A DNA stretch of 64,000 nucleotides, taken from positions 62,001-126,000 of the forward strand of contig JAHDQO010000005.1 of NCBI GenBank assembly GCA_018433765.1, written 5' to 3'. The translations under genes and the position numbers were made by a program. Positions 24,223-32,894 of this stretch are shown piece by piece. Below the pieces are notes generated by a model. The model was given only the letters and a program-made list of their open reading frames with translations, did not search any database and had not been told where the DNA came from. How positions within the stretch are numbered: position 1 is the first letter of the stretch; each line of letters starts with the position of its first letter. This DNA comes from Tissierellales bacterium. GTDB lineage: Bacteria > Bacillota > Clostridia > Tissierellales > Sedimentibacteraceae.

Positions 24223-27200
24223 ATGAATAAATTTACTCATTTACATGTGCATACAGAATACAGCCTTTTAGATGGAGCAGCAAGAATTAGTGAACTTATT
24301 AAAAAAGTTAAAGAATTAAATATGGAAAGCATCGCAATAACAGATCATGGTGTTATGTATGGTATAGTTGAATTTTACAAGCAAGCAAAAAAAGCTGGTA
24401 TTAAGCCAATTATTGGTTGTGAAGTATATGTATCTGAAAGAAAGTGTACAGATAAAGATCCTCAAAAAGATAAAAATCAATATCATCTTGTACTTCTTGC
24501 TGAAAATCAAGAGGGTTTTAAAAATTTACTGAAAATAGTATCTGAAGGTTTTGTAAATGGATTTTATTATAAACCTAGGATAGATTATGATATTTTAAGA
24601 AAATACAGCAGAGGTATAATTGCGTTGAGCGCATGTTTAGCAGGTGAAGTTCAATATCATTTACTTAATACAAGCTATAGTAAAGCTGTCCAAAAAGCAC
24701 TGATATACAAAGAAATATTTGGCGAGAATAACTTTTTTCTAGAATTACAAGATCATGGTATGGAAGAACAAAAGGTAATCAATAAAGGCCTAGTAAAAAT
24801 GAGTAAAGAATTAGAAATTTCTCTTGTTGCGACAAACGATATACATTATATAAATAGGGAAGATGCAAAATTTCATGATATACTGCTTTGTGTACAAACT
24901 CAAAAAACTATAGATGAAGATAGAATGAGATTCCCATCTAACGAATTTTATTTAAAATCATATGAAGAAATGGTTAAATTATTTCCAAAAGAATCTTTAG
25001 AGAATACTGTTAAAATTGCAGAGAGATGCAATGTAGAGCTTGATTTTGATACAGTTCATTTACCTGAGTTTAAAGTACCTACAGGGTATACAAAGCAGAA
25101 GTATTTAAGAGAATTGTGTCAAAAGGGATTAATTAGTAGATATAAAAATATTACACAAGAAATTCAAGATAGATTAGACTATGAGCTTGGAGTAATTGAG
25201 CAAATGGGTTATGTTGATTATTTTTTAATAGTATGGGATTTCATAAAATATTCTAAAGATAATAACATAATGGTAGGACCGGGCAGAGGATCAGCAGCAG
25301 GTAGTTTAGTTGCATATACACTTAAAATTACTAATATAGATCCATTAAAATATAATCTAATATTTGAAAGATTTCTAAACCCTGAAAGAGTAAGTATGCC
25401 TGATATAGATATAGATTTTTGCTATGAACGAAGAGAAGAAGTTATTGATTATGTAATAAGAAAGTATGGAGAAGAAAAAGTTGCACAAATTATTACATTT
25501 GGTACTATGGCTGCAAGAGGTTCTATAAGAGATGTTGGAAGAGCATTAAACATGACTTATGGTGAAGTTGACTATATTGCAAAGCAGATACCAATGAGTA
25601 TTGGTATGACTATAGAAAAAGCCTTGGAAATAAACAAAGAATTTAAAGAGTTATACGAGACAGATGATAAAGTTAGAGAATTAATAGATGCTGCTAGAAA
25701 AGTTGAAGGACTTCCGAGACATACTTCAACACATGCAGCAGGAGTGCTCATATCAAAAGAACCAGTAACAGAGTATGTTCCTCTTTCTAGAAGTAAAGAT
25801 GTAATAACTACTCAGTTTAATATGATAGAGCTAGAAGAATTAGGCTTGTTAAAGATGGATTTTTTAGGTCTTAGAACTTTAACAGTAATTAGAGATGCAA
25901 TAGATTTGATTAAGAAAAATCATAACAAGGTGATAAACTTTGATGATTGTGAATATGATGACAAAGAAGTGTATAAAATGTTTGCAAAAGCAGAAACATT
26001 AGGGATATTCCAATTTGAGAGTTCAGGAATGAGAGTGTTTCTAAAAGAGTTAAAACCTACACAATTTGAAAATATAGTTGCAGCAAATGCATTATTTAGA
26101 CCGGGACCTATGGGCCAAATACCAACATATATAAAAAATAGAATTAATCCAGAAAATGTAGAATACCTTCATCCTAAACTAGAGCCTATATTAAATGTAA
26201 CTTATGGATGTATGGTTTATCAAGAGCAAGTTATGCAAATAGTAAGAGATATTGGCGGTTTTACTATGGGACGTTCTGATTTGTTAAGACGAGCCATGGG
26301 AAAAAAGAAAATGAAAGTAATGCAAGAAGAAAGGCAGCATTTTATTTATGGTAGCAAAGATGAGGACGGAAATGAAGCAATACCGGGTGCGATAAAAAAA
26401 GGTGTAGATGAAAAAACAGCAAATGAAATATATGATTTGATGATTGATTTTGCTAAATATGCCTTTCCAAAAGCACACTCAACAGCATATGCTGCTTTAG
26501 CATATGAAACGGCATGGCTTAAACATTATTATCCTGTAGAGTTTATGGCTGCACTAATTTCAAGTATAATGGGAAACACAAATTCTGTGTCATTATATAT
26601 TAGAGAATGCAAGAGATTAGGAATTGAAATACTACCTCCTGACATTAATGAAAGTGAATCAAAATTTACAGTAAAAGATGGAAAAATAAGATTTGGATTA
26701 GCAGCTGTAAAAAATGTCGGAACAAATGCAATAATAAATATTGTTAAAACTAGGCAAGAAAAAGGTAAATTTGTTAGCTTCATAGATTTCTGCCAGAAAG
26801 TTGATTCAATGGTATTAAATAAAAGACAAATTGAATCATTAATAAAATGCGGAGCATTTGATTCTATGAATGTAAGAAGATCGCAATTAATGGCAGTATA
26901 TGAAAAAACTGTAGACAGTATAAATAATCAAAGAAAGAAAAATATTGATGGACAGGTATCACTTTTTGATTCTTCTATGGGTAAGAATGCTATAACAATA
27001 GAAGAAAAATTACCGGACATTAATGAGTTTAATGAAAAAATGTTATTAGCAATGGAAAAAGACATGATGGGAGTATATATAAGCGGTCACCCATTATCAG
27101 AATACGAACAAGAGTTGAACAAGCTGACAACTACAAATTGTAGTGAATTAAATGAATTAAAAGAAAATAACGAAAATTCAGAACCTAATATCAAGATAAA

Positions 27201-27738
27201 AGATGGAAGTAAGGTTATAGTTGGTGGAATAATAATAAAAAAACAAAACAAAATAACAAAAAACAATAATATGATGGCATTTATTACTTTAGAAGATTTA
27301 TATGGAACAATTGAAGTAATTGTATTTCCTCGAACACTTGATACATACTCTAATTATGTATTTGAAGACAGCTTAGTGTTAATTGAAGGTAATATTAATA
27401 TTAACGAAGAAGAAAATCCAAAGCTAATATGTAATAAAATAAAACCTTTGGTTAAAATAAATGAGGAAAAATTAATTCAAGAAAAAATAGAAAAACCTGA
27501 AAGAAAATTGTTTCTAAAAGTTAAAGATTCATATCATTACAAAAAAATCAGGACAATTCTTGTAGATACTTTAAATATTAGCCAAGGCAATGATCCTGTA
27601 ATAGTATATAACGAAAATAGTAAAGGATTAATTAAAATACAAAAATGTAATTGGGTAAATTCAGAAGATAAATTTTTAATAAGTGAATTAGAAGAATTAT
27701 TAGGTAGAGAAAATGTAATAATTAAATATATACAATAA
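24223..27738 (+). CDS. dnaE: DNA polymerase III alpha subunit (DnaE)
   Basis: An 1171-residue replicative polymerase. The N-terminal PHP domain begins THLHVHTEYSLLDGAA, and the C-family palm has VGPGRGSAAGSLVAYTL and the catalytic aspartates in MPDIDIDFCYERREEV. The fingers region has GLPRHTSTHAAGVLIS and FRPGPMGQIP. A helix-hairpin-helix and an OB domain (IVGGIIIKKQNK, MAFITLEDLYGTIEVIVFP) complete it. Length matches the DnaE1 type. In low-GC Gram-positives it works beside PolC. The dnaE-pfkA-pyk order is common in Clostridia. Confidence 0.96.
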   Translation: MNKFTHLHVHTEYSLLDGAARISELIKKVKELNMESIAITDHGVMYGIVEFYKQAKKAGIKPIIGCEVYVSERKCTDKDPQKDKNQYHLVLLAENQEGFKNLLKIVSEGFVNGFYYKPRIDYDILRKYSRGIIALSACLAGEVQYHLLNTSYSKAVQKALIYKEIFGENNFFLELQDHGMEEQKVINKGLVKMSKELEISLVATNDIHYINREDAKFHDILLCVQTQKTIDEDRMRFPSNEFYLKSYEEMVKLFPKESLENTVKIAERCNVELDFDTVHLPEFKVPTGYTKQKYLRELCQKGLISRYKNITQEIQDRLDYELGVIEQMGYVDYFLIVWDFIKYSKDNNIMVGPGRGSAAGSLVAYTLKITNIDPLKYNLIFERFLNPERVSMPDIDIDFCYERREEVIDYVIRKYGEEKVAQIITFGTMAARGSIRDVGRALNMTYGEVDYIAKQIPMSIGMTIEKALEINKEFKELYETDDKVRELIDAARKVEGLPRHTSTHAAGVLISKEPVTEYVPLSRSKDVITTQFNMIELEELGLLKMDFLGLRTLTVIRDAIDLIKKNHNKVINFDDCEYDDKEVYKMFAKAETLGIFQFESSGMRVFLKELKPTQFENIVAANALFRPGPMGQIPTYIKNRINPENVEYLHPKLEPILNVTYGCMVYQEQVMQIVRDIGGFTMGRSDLLRRAMGKKKMKVMQEERQHFIYGSKDEDGNEAIPGAIKKGVDEKTANEIYDLMIDFAKYAFPKAHSTAYAALAYETAWLKHYYPVEFMAALISSIMGNTNSVSLYIRECKRLGIEILPPDINESESKFTVKDGKIRFGLAAVKNVGTNAIINIVKTRQEKGKFVSFIDFCQKVDSMVLNKRQIESLIKCGAFDSMNVRRSQLMAVYEKTVDSINNQRKKNIDGQVSLFDSSMGKNAITIEEKLPDINEFNEKMLLAMEKDMMGVYISGHPLSEYEQELNKLTTTNCSELNELKENNENSEPNIKIKDGSKVIVGGIIIKKQNKITKNNNMMAFITLEDLYGTIEVIVFPRTLDTYSNYVFEDSLVLIEGNININEEENPKLICNKIKPLVKINEEKLIQEKIEKPERKLFLKVKDSYHYKKIRTILVDTLNISQGNDPVIVYNENSKGLIKIQKCNWVNSEDKFLISELEELLGRENVIIKYIQ

Positions 27739-27747
27739 AATAAAAAA

Positions 27748-27817
27748 TTCTACCATTAAATATCAATTATCAACTATCAATTATTAATTGTAAAATCATT
27801 GTTAAAATGATTTTACA
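27748..27817. repeat. Dispersed palindromic repeat, copy 9
   Basis: ACCATTAAATATCAATTATCA, the AACTATCAATT arm type, is followed by a perfect 12-base-pair hairpin, TGTAAAATCATT/AATGATTTTACA with loop GTTAA. It lies between dnaE and pfkA; there is no T tract, so it is not a classical terminator. Confidence 0.65.
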
Positions 27818-27910
27818 CAGTGGACATTGCAAATAAAAGATGTTATAATTTTAAAAATAGGGACACAAAAACGAATACTGGGACAAAATAAGACCAAGGA
27901 AGTGAATACA

Positions 27911-28870
27911 ATGCGAACAATAGGAGTGTTAACAAGTGGTGGCGATGCACCGGGAATGAATGCTGCTGTAAGAGCTGTAGTTAGATATGGCATTTATCAT
28001 AATTTAAATATTATTGGTATAAAAGCAGGATATAAAGGATTAATAGAAAATACCATGGAAGATATGACTTTATCATCGGTTGCAGATATAATTCATAGAG
28101 GTGGTACAATCTTAGGTACTGCAAGATGTGAAGAGTTTAAGGATGATGAAGGATTTAAAAAAGCACTAAATAATATAAAGTATAGAGGGATTGAGGGCAT
28201 AATAGTTATAGGTGGAGATGGTTCATTTAGAGGTGCTCAACAGCTTAGCAGAGCAGGAATATCAGCTGTGGGTATACCGGGCACAATAGATAATGACCTT
28301 CCTTATACTGAGTATACACTTGGTTTTTATACAGCACTTAATACAGTACTTGAATCAGTAGGAAAAATTAGAGATACTTCATCATCACATGGAAGAACTA
28401 ATGTTATTGAAGTGATGGGTAGAAATTGTGGAGATATAGCTCTTTATTCTGGATTAGCCGGAGGAGCTGAACTTGTTGTTGTCCCAGAAGAGCAATTCGA
28501 TATGCAGGAAATATGTGAAAAAATAATGCAGGGAAGAGCAAGAGGTAAGAGGCATAGCATTGTTATACTTGCAGAAGGAGCAGGAAATGCAAAAGAATTA
28601 AGTGAGCAAATAGAGAATATAACTGGTATAACTACAAAATATTCAGTTTTAGGATATATTCAAAGGGGAGGAACACCTACTGCGTATGATAGAATATTAG
28701 GAAGCAAAATGGGTGCGAAAGCAGTAGAAGTTTTGATGAGTGGAAAGTCAAGCAGAGTTATAGGAATAAGGGGAGGAAGTATATTTGATATGGATATAGA
28801 AGAAGCTTTGCTGACTGAAAAAGAATTTGATAAAGAGTCATATGAATTGACAAAAATACTGTCAATATAG
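27911..28870 (+). CDS. pfkA: 6-phosphofructokinase
   Basis: A 319-residue ATP-dependent enzyme converting fructose 6-phosphate to the 1,6-bisphosphate. The start at ATG 27911 has AAGGAAG; 28 additional upstream codons are unsupported and would lie over an intergenic repeat. Motifs: [18 protein letters not shown] (ATP site), [29 protein letters not shown] (catalytic Asp) and [12 protein letters not shown]. Length and motifs match bacterial PfkA allosterically controlled by ADP and PEP. The pyruvate kinase gene follows 148 bases later, with repeat copy 10 between. Confidence 0.96.
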   Translation: MRTIGVLTSGGDAPGMNAAVRAVVRYGIYHNLNIIGIKAGYKGLIENTMEDMTLSSVADIIHRGGTILGTARCEEFKDDEGFKKALNNIKYRGIEGIIVIGGDGSFRGAQQLSRAGISAVGIPGTIDNDLPYTEYTLGFYTALNTVLESVGKIRDTSSSHGRTNVIEVMGRNCGDIALYSGLAGGAELVVVPEEQFDMQEICEKIMQGRARGKRHSIVILAEGAGNAKELSEQIENITGITTKYSVLGYIQRGGTPTAYDRILGSKMGAKAVEVLMSGKSSRVIGIRGGSIFDMDIEEALLTEKEFDKESYELTKILSI

Positions 28871-28871
28871 A

Positions 28872-28972
28872 ATCAATTAAAAGTTAAAAGATAAAAGTTA
28901 TGTAAGACTTACGAAGTGTGAGTAAGTCATCATTGTTACTAGTTACTCATTAATCGTTATTCGTTCAAAAAA
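28872..28972. repeat. Dispersed palindromic repeat, copy 10
   Basis: AAAAGTTAAAAGATAAAAGTT on the left, a variant core TAAGACTTACGAAGTGTGAGT, and TTACTAGTTACTCATTAATCG on the right. The two arm types (GATAAAAG and TTACTCG) are combined in one copy. Confidence 0.7.
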
Positions 28973-29018
28973 TATAACTTGGTTTAACTAATAAATAGAT
29001 TAAAGGAAGGGAATAATA

Positions 29019-30776
29019 ATGAGAAAAACAAAAATAGTATGTACAATAGGTCCAGCTTCGGAAAAAGAAGATGTATTTAAACGTTTAGTGTTGAATGGTT
29101 TAAATGTGGCAAGATTAAACTTTTCTCATGGTAATCATAAAGAACATAAAGTGAGAATAGAAACTATAAAAAAAGTAAGGAAAGATTTAGATTTGCCTAT
29201 AGCCATTATGCTTGATACAAAAGGACCAGAAATAAGAACAAGAGATTTTGAAAACGGTTCAGCAGAATTAGTCGAAGACCAAACTTTTACAATTACTTCT
29301 AGAGACGTAATAGGAAATAGTAAAATAGGAAGTGTAACTTATGATGATTTTGCTAAGGATGTAAAAGAAGGTGATACAGTACTAATAGATGATGGATTAA
29401 TAGAGTTAAAAGTAGTAGAAATAATTAATGATACTGACTTAAAATGCATAGTAAAAAATGCAGGAACTATTAAGAACAAGAAGGGTGTAAATGTACCTAA
29501 TGTTAAAATTCAATTACCTGCACTTACAGAAAAAGATATAAATGATATACTATTTGGTATAGAAATGGATATAGACTTTATTGCAGCATCATTTATAAGA
29601 AAGTCAGAAGATGTTATTTCAATTAGAAAAGTATTAGAAGAAAATAATGCAGAGCATATACAAATAATATCAAAAATAGAAAATAGAGAAGGCGTAGAAA
29701 ATATTGATGGTATTATAGAAGTGTCCGATGGAATTATGGTAGCGAGAGGAGATTTAGGAGTAGAAATACCTGCTGAGGAAGTTCCTCTTGTACAAAAAGA
29801 ATTAATCTATAAATGTAATAATGCAGGAAAACCAGTAATTACAGCTACTCAAATGCTTGATTCTATGATACGCAATCCTAGACCTACCAGAGCTGAAGTA
29901 TCTGATGTAGCAACTGCTATATTTGAAGGTTCTGACGCTATAATGCTTTCAGGAGAAACAGCAGCAGGAAGTTATCCAGAAGAAGCAGTAAAAACAATGA
30001 ATGATATAGCATTAAAAATAGAGAATTCATTAAATTATGAAGAAATACTACAAAATAAATATGTAGGGAGTAATAACACTATAACAAATGCTATAAGTTT
30101 ATCAACCTGTAGAACAGCTTTAGACCTTAAAGCAAGTGCTATAATAACAGCTACATCTTCTGGATATACAGCAGGTGAAGTTTCTAAATTTAGACCTAAA
30201 GCTCCTATAATTGCGACAACTAATACAGAACGAATCATGAGAAGAATGGTATTATATTGGGGCGTATATCCAGTGGTTACAGAAAAAGTTAAGTTAACAG
30301 ATGAAATCATAGATATATCTGTAAAAAAAGCTTTAGAAAAAAAATACATAAAAAATGGCGATTTAGTTGTAGTAACTGCAGGTGTGCCAGTTGGAGTAGC
30401 TGGTAGTACAAACCTAATAAAAGTGCATATAGTAAGTGAGTTACTTTATAAAAAAGTTGGAGCTGGAAAAGAAACAGTAATTGGAAAAGCATGTGTAGGT
30501 AGAACTGTAGAAGATATTAGAGATAAATTTAATGAAGGAGATATCCTTGTCATGCCAGCAACAGACAAAGATGTTGTTAAATACATGGAGAAGGCTTCAG
30601 CAATTATAGCAGAAGTAGGAGGACTTACATCACATTCGTTAATAGTTGCAATGAATCTTGGTAAAGAAGTAGTAGTTGGAGCTGAAGACTGTACTAAAAT
30701 TATAAAAGATGGTGAAGTTCTTACTGTAAATGGAAACAGAGGTTTGGTTTACAGAGGAGAAGCAAGAGTACTTTAA
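29019..30776 (+). CDS. pyk: Pyruvate kinase with C-terminal PEP-utiliser domain
   Basis: A 585-residue glycolytic enzyme converting PEP and ADP to pyruvate and ATP. TKIVCTIGPAS opens the barrel; IISKIENREG carries the catalytic lysine, MVARGDLGVEIP the metal and substrate loop, and ATQMLDSM follows. The regulatory C domain is followed by an extra PEP-mobilising domain (residues about 480-585, GGLTSHSLIVAMNLG with the His position), as in Bacillus and Clostridium Pyk. The start has AAGGAAGGG. Confidence 0.96.
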   Translation: MRKTKIVCTIGPASEKEDVFKRLVLNGLNVARLNFSHGNHKEHKVRIETIKKVRKDLDLPIAIMLDTKGPEIRTRDFENGSAELVEDQTFTITSRDVIGNSKIGSVTYDDFAKDVKEGDTVLIDDGLIELKVVEIINDTDLKCIVKNAGTIKNKKGVNVPNVKIQLPALTEKDINDILFGIEMDIDFIAASFIRKSEDVISIRKVLEENNAEHIQIISKIENREGVENIDGIIEVSDGIMVARGDLGVEIPAEEVPLVQKELIYKCNNAGKPVITATQMLDSMIRNPRPTRAEVSDVATAIFEGSDAIMLSGETAAGSYPEEAVKTMNDIALKIENSLNYEEILQNKYVGSNNTITNAISLSTCRTALDLKASAIITATSSGYTAGEVSKFRPKAPIIATTNTERIMRRMVLYWGVYPVVTEKVKLTDEIIDISVKKALEKKYIKNGDLVVVTAGVPVGVAGSTNLIKVHIVSELLYKKVGAGKETVIGKACVGRTVEDIRDKFNEGDILVMPATDKDVVKYMEKASAIIAEVGGLTSHSLIVAMNLGKEVVVGAEDCTKIIKDGEVLTVNGNRGLVYRGEARVL

Positions 30777-30826
30777 ACAATAAAGATAAAAGATAAAAGT
30801 TAAGGAAATTTTACTAACGTAAAACG
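30777..30826. repeat. Dispersed palindromic repeat, copy 11 (short)
   Basis: AAGATAAAAGATAAAAGTTA is followed by the core GGAAATTTTACTAACGTAAAA. The right arm is absent, so it looks like a truncated copy. It starts at the stop codon of pyk. Confidence 0.7.
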
Positions 30827-30842
30827 AAAATATATAAATATA

Positions 30843-30873
30843 GAAATTCGCTCGATGAGCGGATTTCTTTTAT
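30843..30873 (+). terminator. Intrinsic terminator after pyk
   Basis: GAAATTCGCTC and GAGCGGATTTC form a stem with one mismatch around a GAT loop, followed by TTTTATA. Confidence 0.75.
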
Positions 30874-31059
30874 ATATATTGAAAGATAGATTATATTAAA
30901 TAGTTTTAATCTGCTTTGACTCACTATGTTCAAAATTCTAACTTCAAATTCACTTACCAAAATGATATGATGATAAAAGATAGAATTTATATAATTAAAT
31001 TTAAACTATATGTACATATATATTAAATCAAGTAAGAAGATTGGAACAAGGAGGAAAAA

Positions 31060-31926
31060 ATGGGCATTATAATAAAAGGAAAACCTGTAGCAGATTCAAT
31101 TACAGAAGAATTAATAAAAGAGGTAGACACACTAAAAACTAAAAATATCTATCCTAAATTGCAAATAATAAGAGTAGGACAAAATGAAAGTGATCTTGCA
31201 TATGAAAGAGGAGCACTTAAACGTATGGAAAAATGTGGAATATTAACAGAAGTAACAGAACTTCCACTAGACATAACTCAAGAAAATTTTATAAAACAAT
31301 TGAAAAAGGTAAACGAAGATAATACGGTACACGGTATATTGATATTTAGACCGCTGCCGAAGCAGCTCGAAGAAGAAGTAATTAAACATGTGATAGCACC
31401 TGAGAAAGATGTAGACTGTTTTTCCCCAATTAATGTTGCAAAAGTTACAGAAGGAGATGAAAGCGGATTTCCGCCTGCAACTCCTAAAGCAGTAATGGAA
31501 ACGCTCAAATATTATAATATAGACATAAATGGAAAGCATGCAGTAGTTTTAGGTAGATCAATGGTCGTAGGTAAGCCTGTTTCAATGTTGTTACTAAAAG
31601 AGAACGCAACTGTAACAATATGCCATTCAAGAACAAAAAGTCTTCCAGAAATAGCATCAACAGCAGATATTCTTGTTGCAGCAATTGGAAGAGCTAAAAT
31701 GGTTAATTCATCATATATTAAAGAGGATGCTGTAGTTATAGATGTAGGAATAAATGTTGATGAAAATGGTAAAATGTGCGGAGATGTTGATACAGAAAAC
31801 TGTATGGATATAGCAAGTATGATAACACCAGTGCCAAGAGGAGTAGGATCAGTTACTACATCTGTTTTAGCAAAACATGTAGTGCAGGCATGTAGGGAAA
31901 TTCAGAATGCAAAATTAATGAAATAG
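31060..31926 (+). CDS. folD: FolD-type methylenetetrahydrofolate dehydrogenase, probably lacking cyclohydrolase activity
   Basis: A 288-residue FolD family protein with the NADP-binding domain VVLGRSMVVGKPVSMLL, VTICHSRTK and TPVPRGVGSVTTSVLAKH. In bifunctional FolD a lysine four residues after the conserved tyrosine, and a glutamine in the ILVQLPLP motif, support cyclohydrolase activity. Here Tyr48 is followed by Ala52 (DLAYERGALKR) and the second motif reads ILIFRPLP with Phe96. Both key residues are missing, so a dehydrogenase-only enzyme is predicted, with a separate cyclohydrolase such as FchA elsewhere. The last ten residues (REIQNAKLMK) are encoded by a dispersed repeat arm. Confidence 0.9.
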   Translation: MGIIIKGKPVADSITEELIKEVDTLKTKNIYPKLQIIRVGQNESDLAYERGALKRMEKCGILTEVTELPLDITQENFIKQLKKVNEDNTVHGILIFRPLPKQLEEEVIKHVIAPEKDVDCFSPINVAKVTEGDESGFPPATPKAVMETLKYYNIDINGKHAVVLGRSMVVGKPVSMLLLKENATVTICHSRTKSLPEIASTADILVAAIGRAKMVNSSYIKEDAVVIDVGINVDENGKMCGDVDTENCMDIASMITPVPRGVGSVTTSVLAKHVVQACREIQNAKLMK

Positions 31927-31995
31927 TGAAATTCAGAATTTAAAATTAAAAATTGAGGAGTCTTTACTGATGTAAAGCAATATAATAAACGAGAT
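31897..31995. repeat. Dispersed palindromic repeat, copy 12, entering the folD 3' end
   Basis: GAAATTCAGAATGCAAAATTA and GAAATTCAGAATTTAAAATTA are tandem units of a fourth arm type. The first lies within folD codons. The core GAGTCTTTACTGATGTAAAGC follows, then ATAAACGAGATG. Confidence 0.7.
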
Positions 31996-32030
31996 GTGTA
32001 TGTAAAAAATAATAAAAAAGTAAGTATATA

Positions 32031-32058
32031 TTGAAATTATAAAATTATATGTTAAAAT
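32031..32058 (+). promoter_or_regulatory. Promoter of busR-like gene
   Basis: TTGAAA and TAAAAT are separated by 16 bases, 44 bases before the TTG start codon. Confidence 0.5.
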
Positions 32059-32102
32059 ACATGATATAGATAATAGCATAATATATTCTATGAGGTGGCA
32101 AA

Positions 32103-32726
32103 TTGAAGAAAAGTGGGAATGCAAAGTTTCTTTTTATTGCATATGACATAGCAGATAAAATACATAAAGGTGATATAAAAGAAAATGAAAAATTAAGGGG
32201 ACGTTCTGTATTAGCTAGCCGTTATAATGTATCTCCTGAAACAATTCGAAAAGCTATGATATTATTAAGTGATATGAATATAGTAAGAATTGTTGATAAA
32301 TCAGGAATTATAGTAGAGTCTAAAGAGAATGCTGAAATATTTATACAGAAATATAAAGTTAAAAAAAATCTTTTAGATTTAAAAAATAATATTAAAAAAA
32401 AATTTGAAGAGAGACAAAAAATTGATAATGATATTCTTGAATCATTAGCTGAAATTGAAACTTTAGCATATCCTGAAAAAAACTTAATAAATTTATTGAT
32501 TGAGTTTTTTCCTATAGAAAAGAGTTCACCCCTTTTAAATAATAGTGCTGAAAATATGTTCTTTTGGGAAAAGACAGGGGCTACTATTGTTGCTGTAATG
32601 CGTAATAACCAGCTGCTTACTTCACCGGGACAAAACATTAAATTGTTAAATGGTGATTTAGTATACTACATAGGTGAAGAAGATACAAAAGAAAGAATAT
32701 TAAAATTTAATAATAGTGAAATATAA
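32103..32726 (+). CDS. busR: BusR-like GntR/RCK_C regulator (probable c-di-AMP-responsive repressor)
   Basis: A 207-residue protein. Residues 10-72 form a GntR winged helix (LRGRSVLASRYNVSPETIRKAM). A charged coiled-coil (residues about 80-115) leads to a C-terminal RCK_C domain (ATIVAVMRNNQLLTSPGQNIKLLNGDLVYYIG). This exact architecture is that of BusR, which binds c-di-AMP through RCK_C and represses osmolyte uptake. The gene stands directly upstream of an osmoprotectant ABC operon, which matches. Start TTG 32103 has GAGGTGG six bases upstream. Confidence 0.85.
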   Translation: MKKSGNAKFLFIAYDIADKIHKGDIKENEKLRGRSVLASRYNVSPETIRKAMILLSDMNIVRIVDKSGIIVESKENAEIFIQKYKVKKNLLDLKNNIKKKFEERQKIDNDILESLAEIETLAYPEKNLINLLIEFFPIEKSSPLLNNSAENMFFWEKTGATIVAVMRNNQLLTSPGQNIKLLNGDLVYYIGEEDTKERILKFNNSEI

Positions 32727-32758
32727 GATAAATTAGTGATATTTTATAATAGCATTAA

Positions 32759-32794
32759 AGAAAAAGTTACATGTAAATTTATGTAACTTTTTTT
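32759..32794 (+). terminator. Intrinsic terminator after busR
   Basis: AAAAAGTTACAT and ATGTAACTTTTTTT form a strong hairpin with T tract that separates busR from the transporter operon. Confidence 0.9.
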
Positions 32795-32801
32795 GTGTTT
32801 T

Positions 32802-32830
32802 TTGACAAATAAATGATAATATGCTATTAT
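32802..32830 (+). promoter_or_regulatory. Promoter of the osmoprotectant transporter operon
   Basis: TTGACA and TATTAT are separated by exactly 17 bases. It is placed immediately after the busR terminator. Confidence 0.75.
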
Positions 32831-32839
32831 ATTTAAAGA

Positions 32840-32867
32840 AACAACTTATTAAAAATATAAAGTTGTT
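32840..32867 (+). promoter_or_regulatory. Candidate BusR operator
   Basis: AACAACTT and AAGTTGTT form a perfect inverted repeat separated by 12 bases, starting about 10 bases after the promoter -10 element. The position suits a repressor site; the sequence has not been compared with known BusR sites. Confidence 0.45.
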
Positions 32868-32894
32868 AGATATTTATTGATTGGAGGTAATTTA

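Noticed and set aside
27789-27817. Terminator after dnaE
   Set aside because: The 12-base-pair hairpin has no T tract and adjoins a repeat arm, so it is better assigned to the dispersed repeat family.
32222-32638. 138-codon minus-strand frame opposite busR
   Set aside because: Antisense to a gene with clear GntR and RCK_C domains; no ribosome site.
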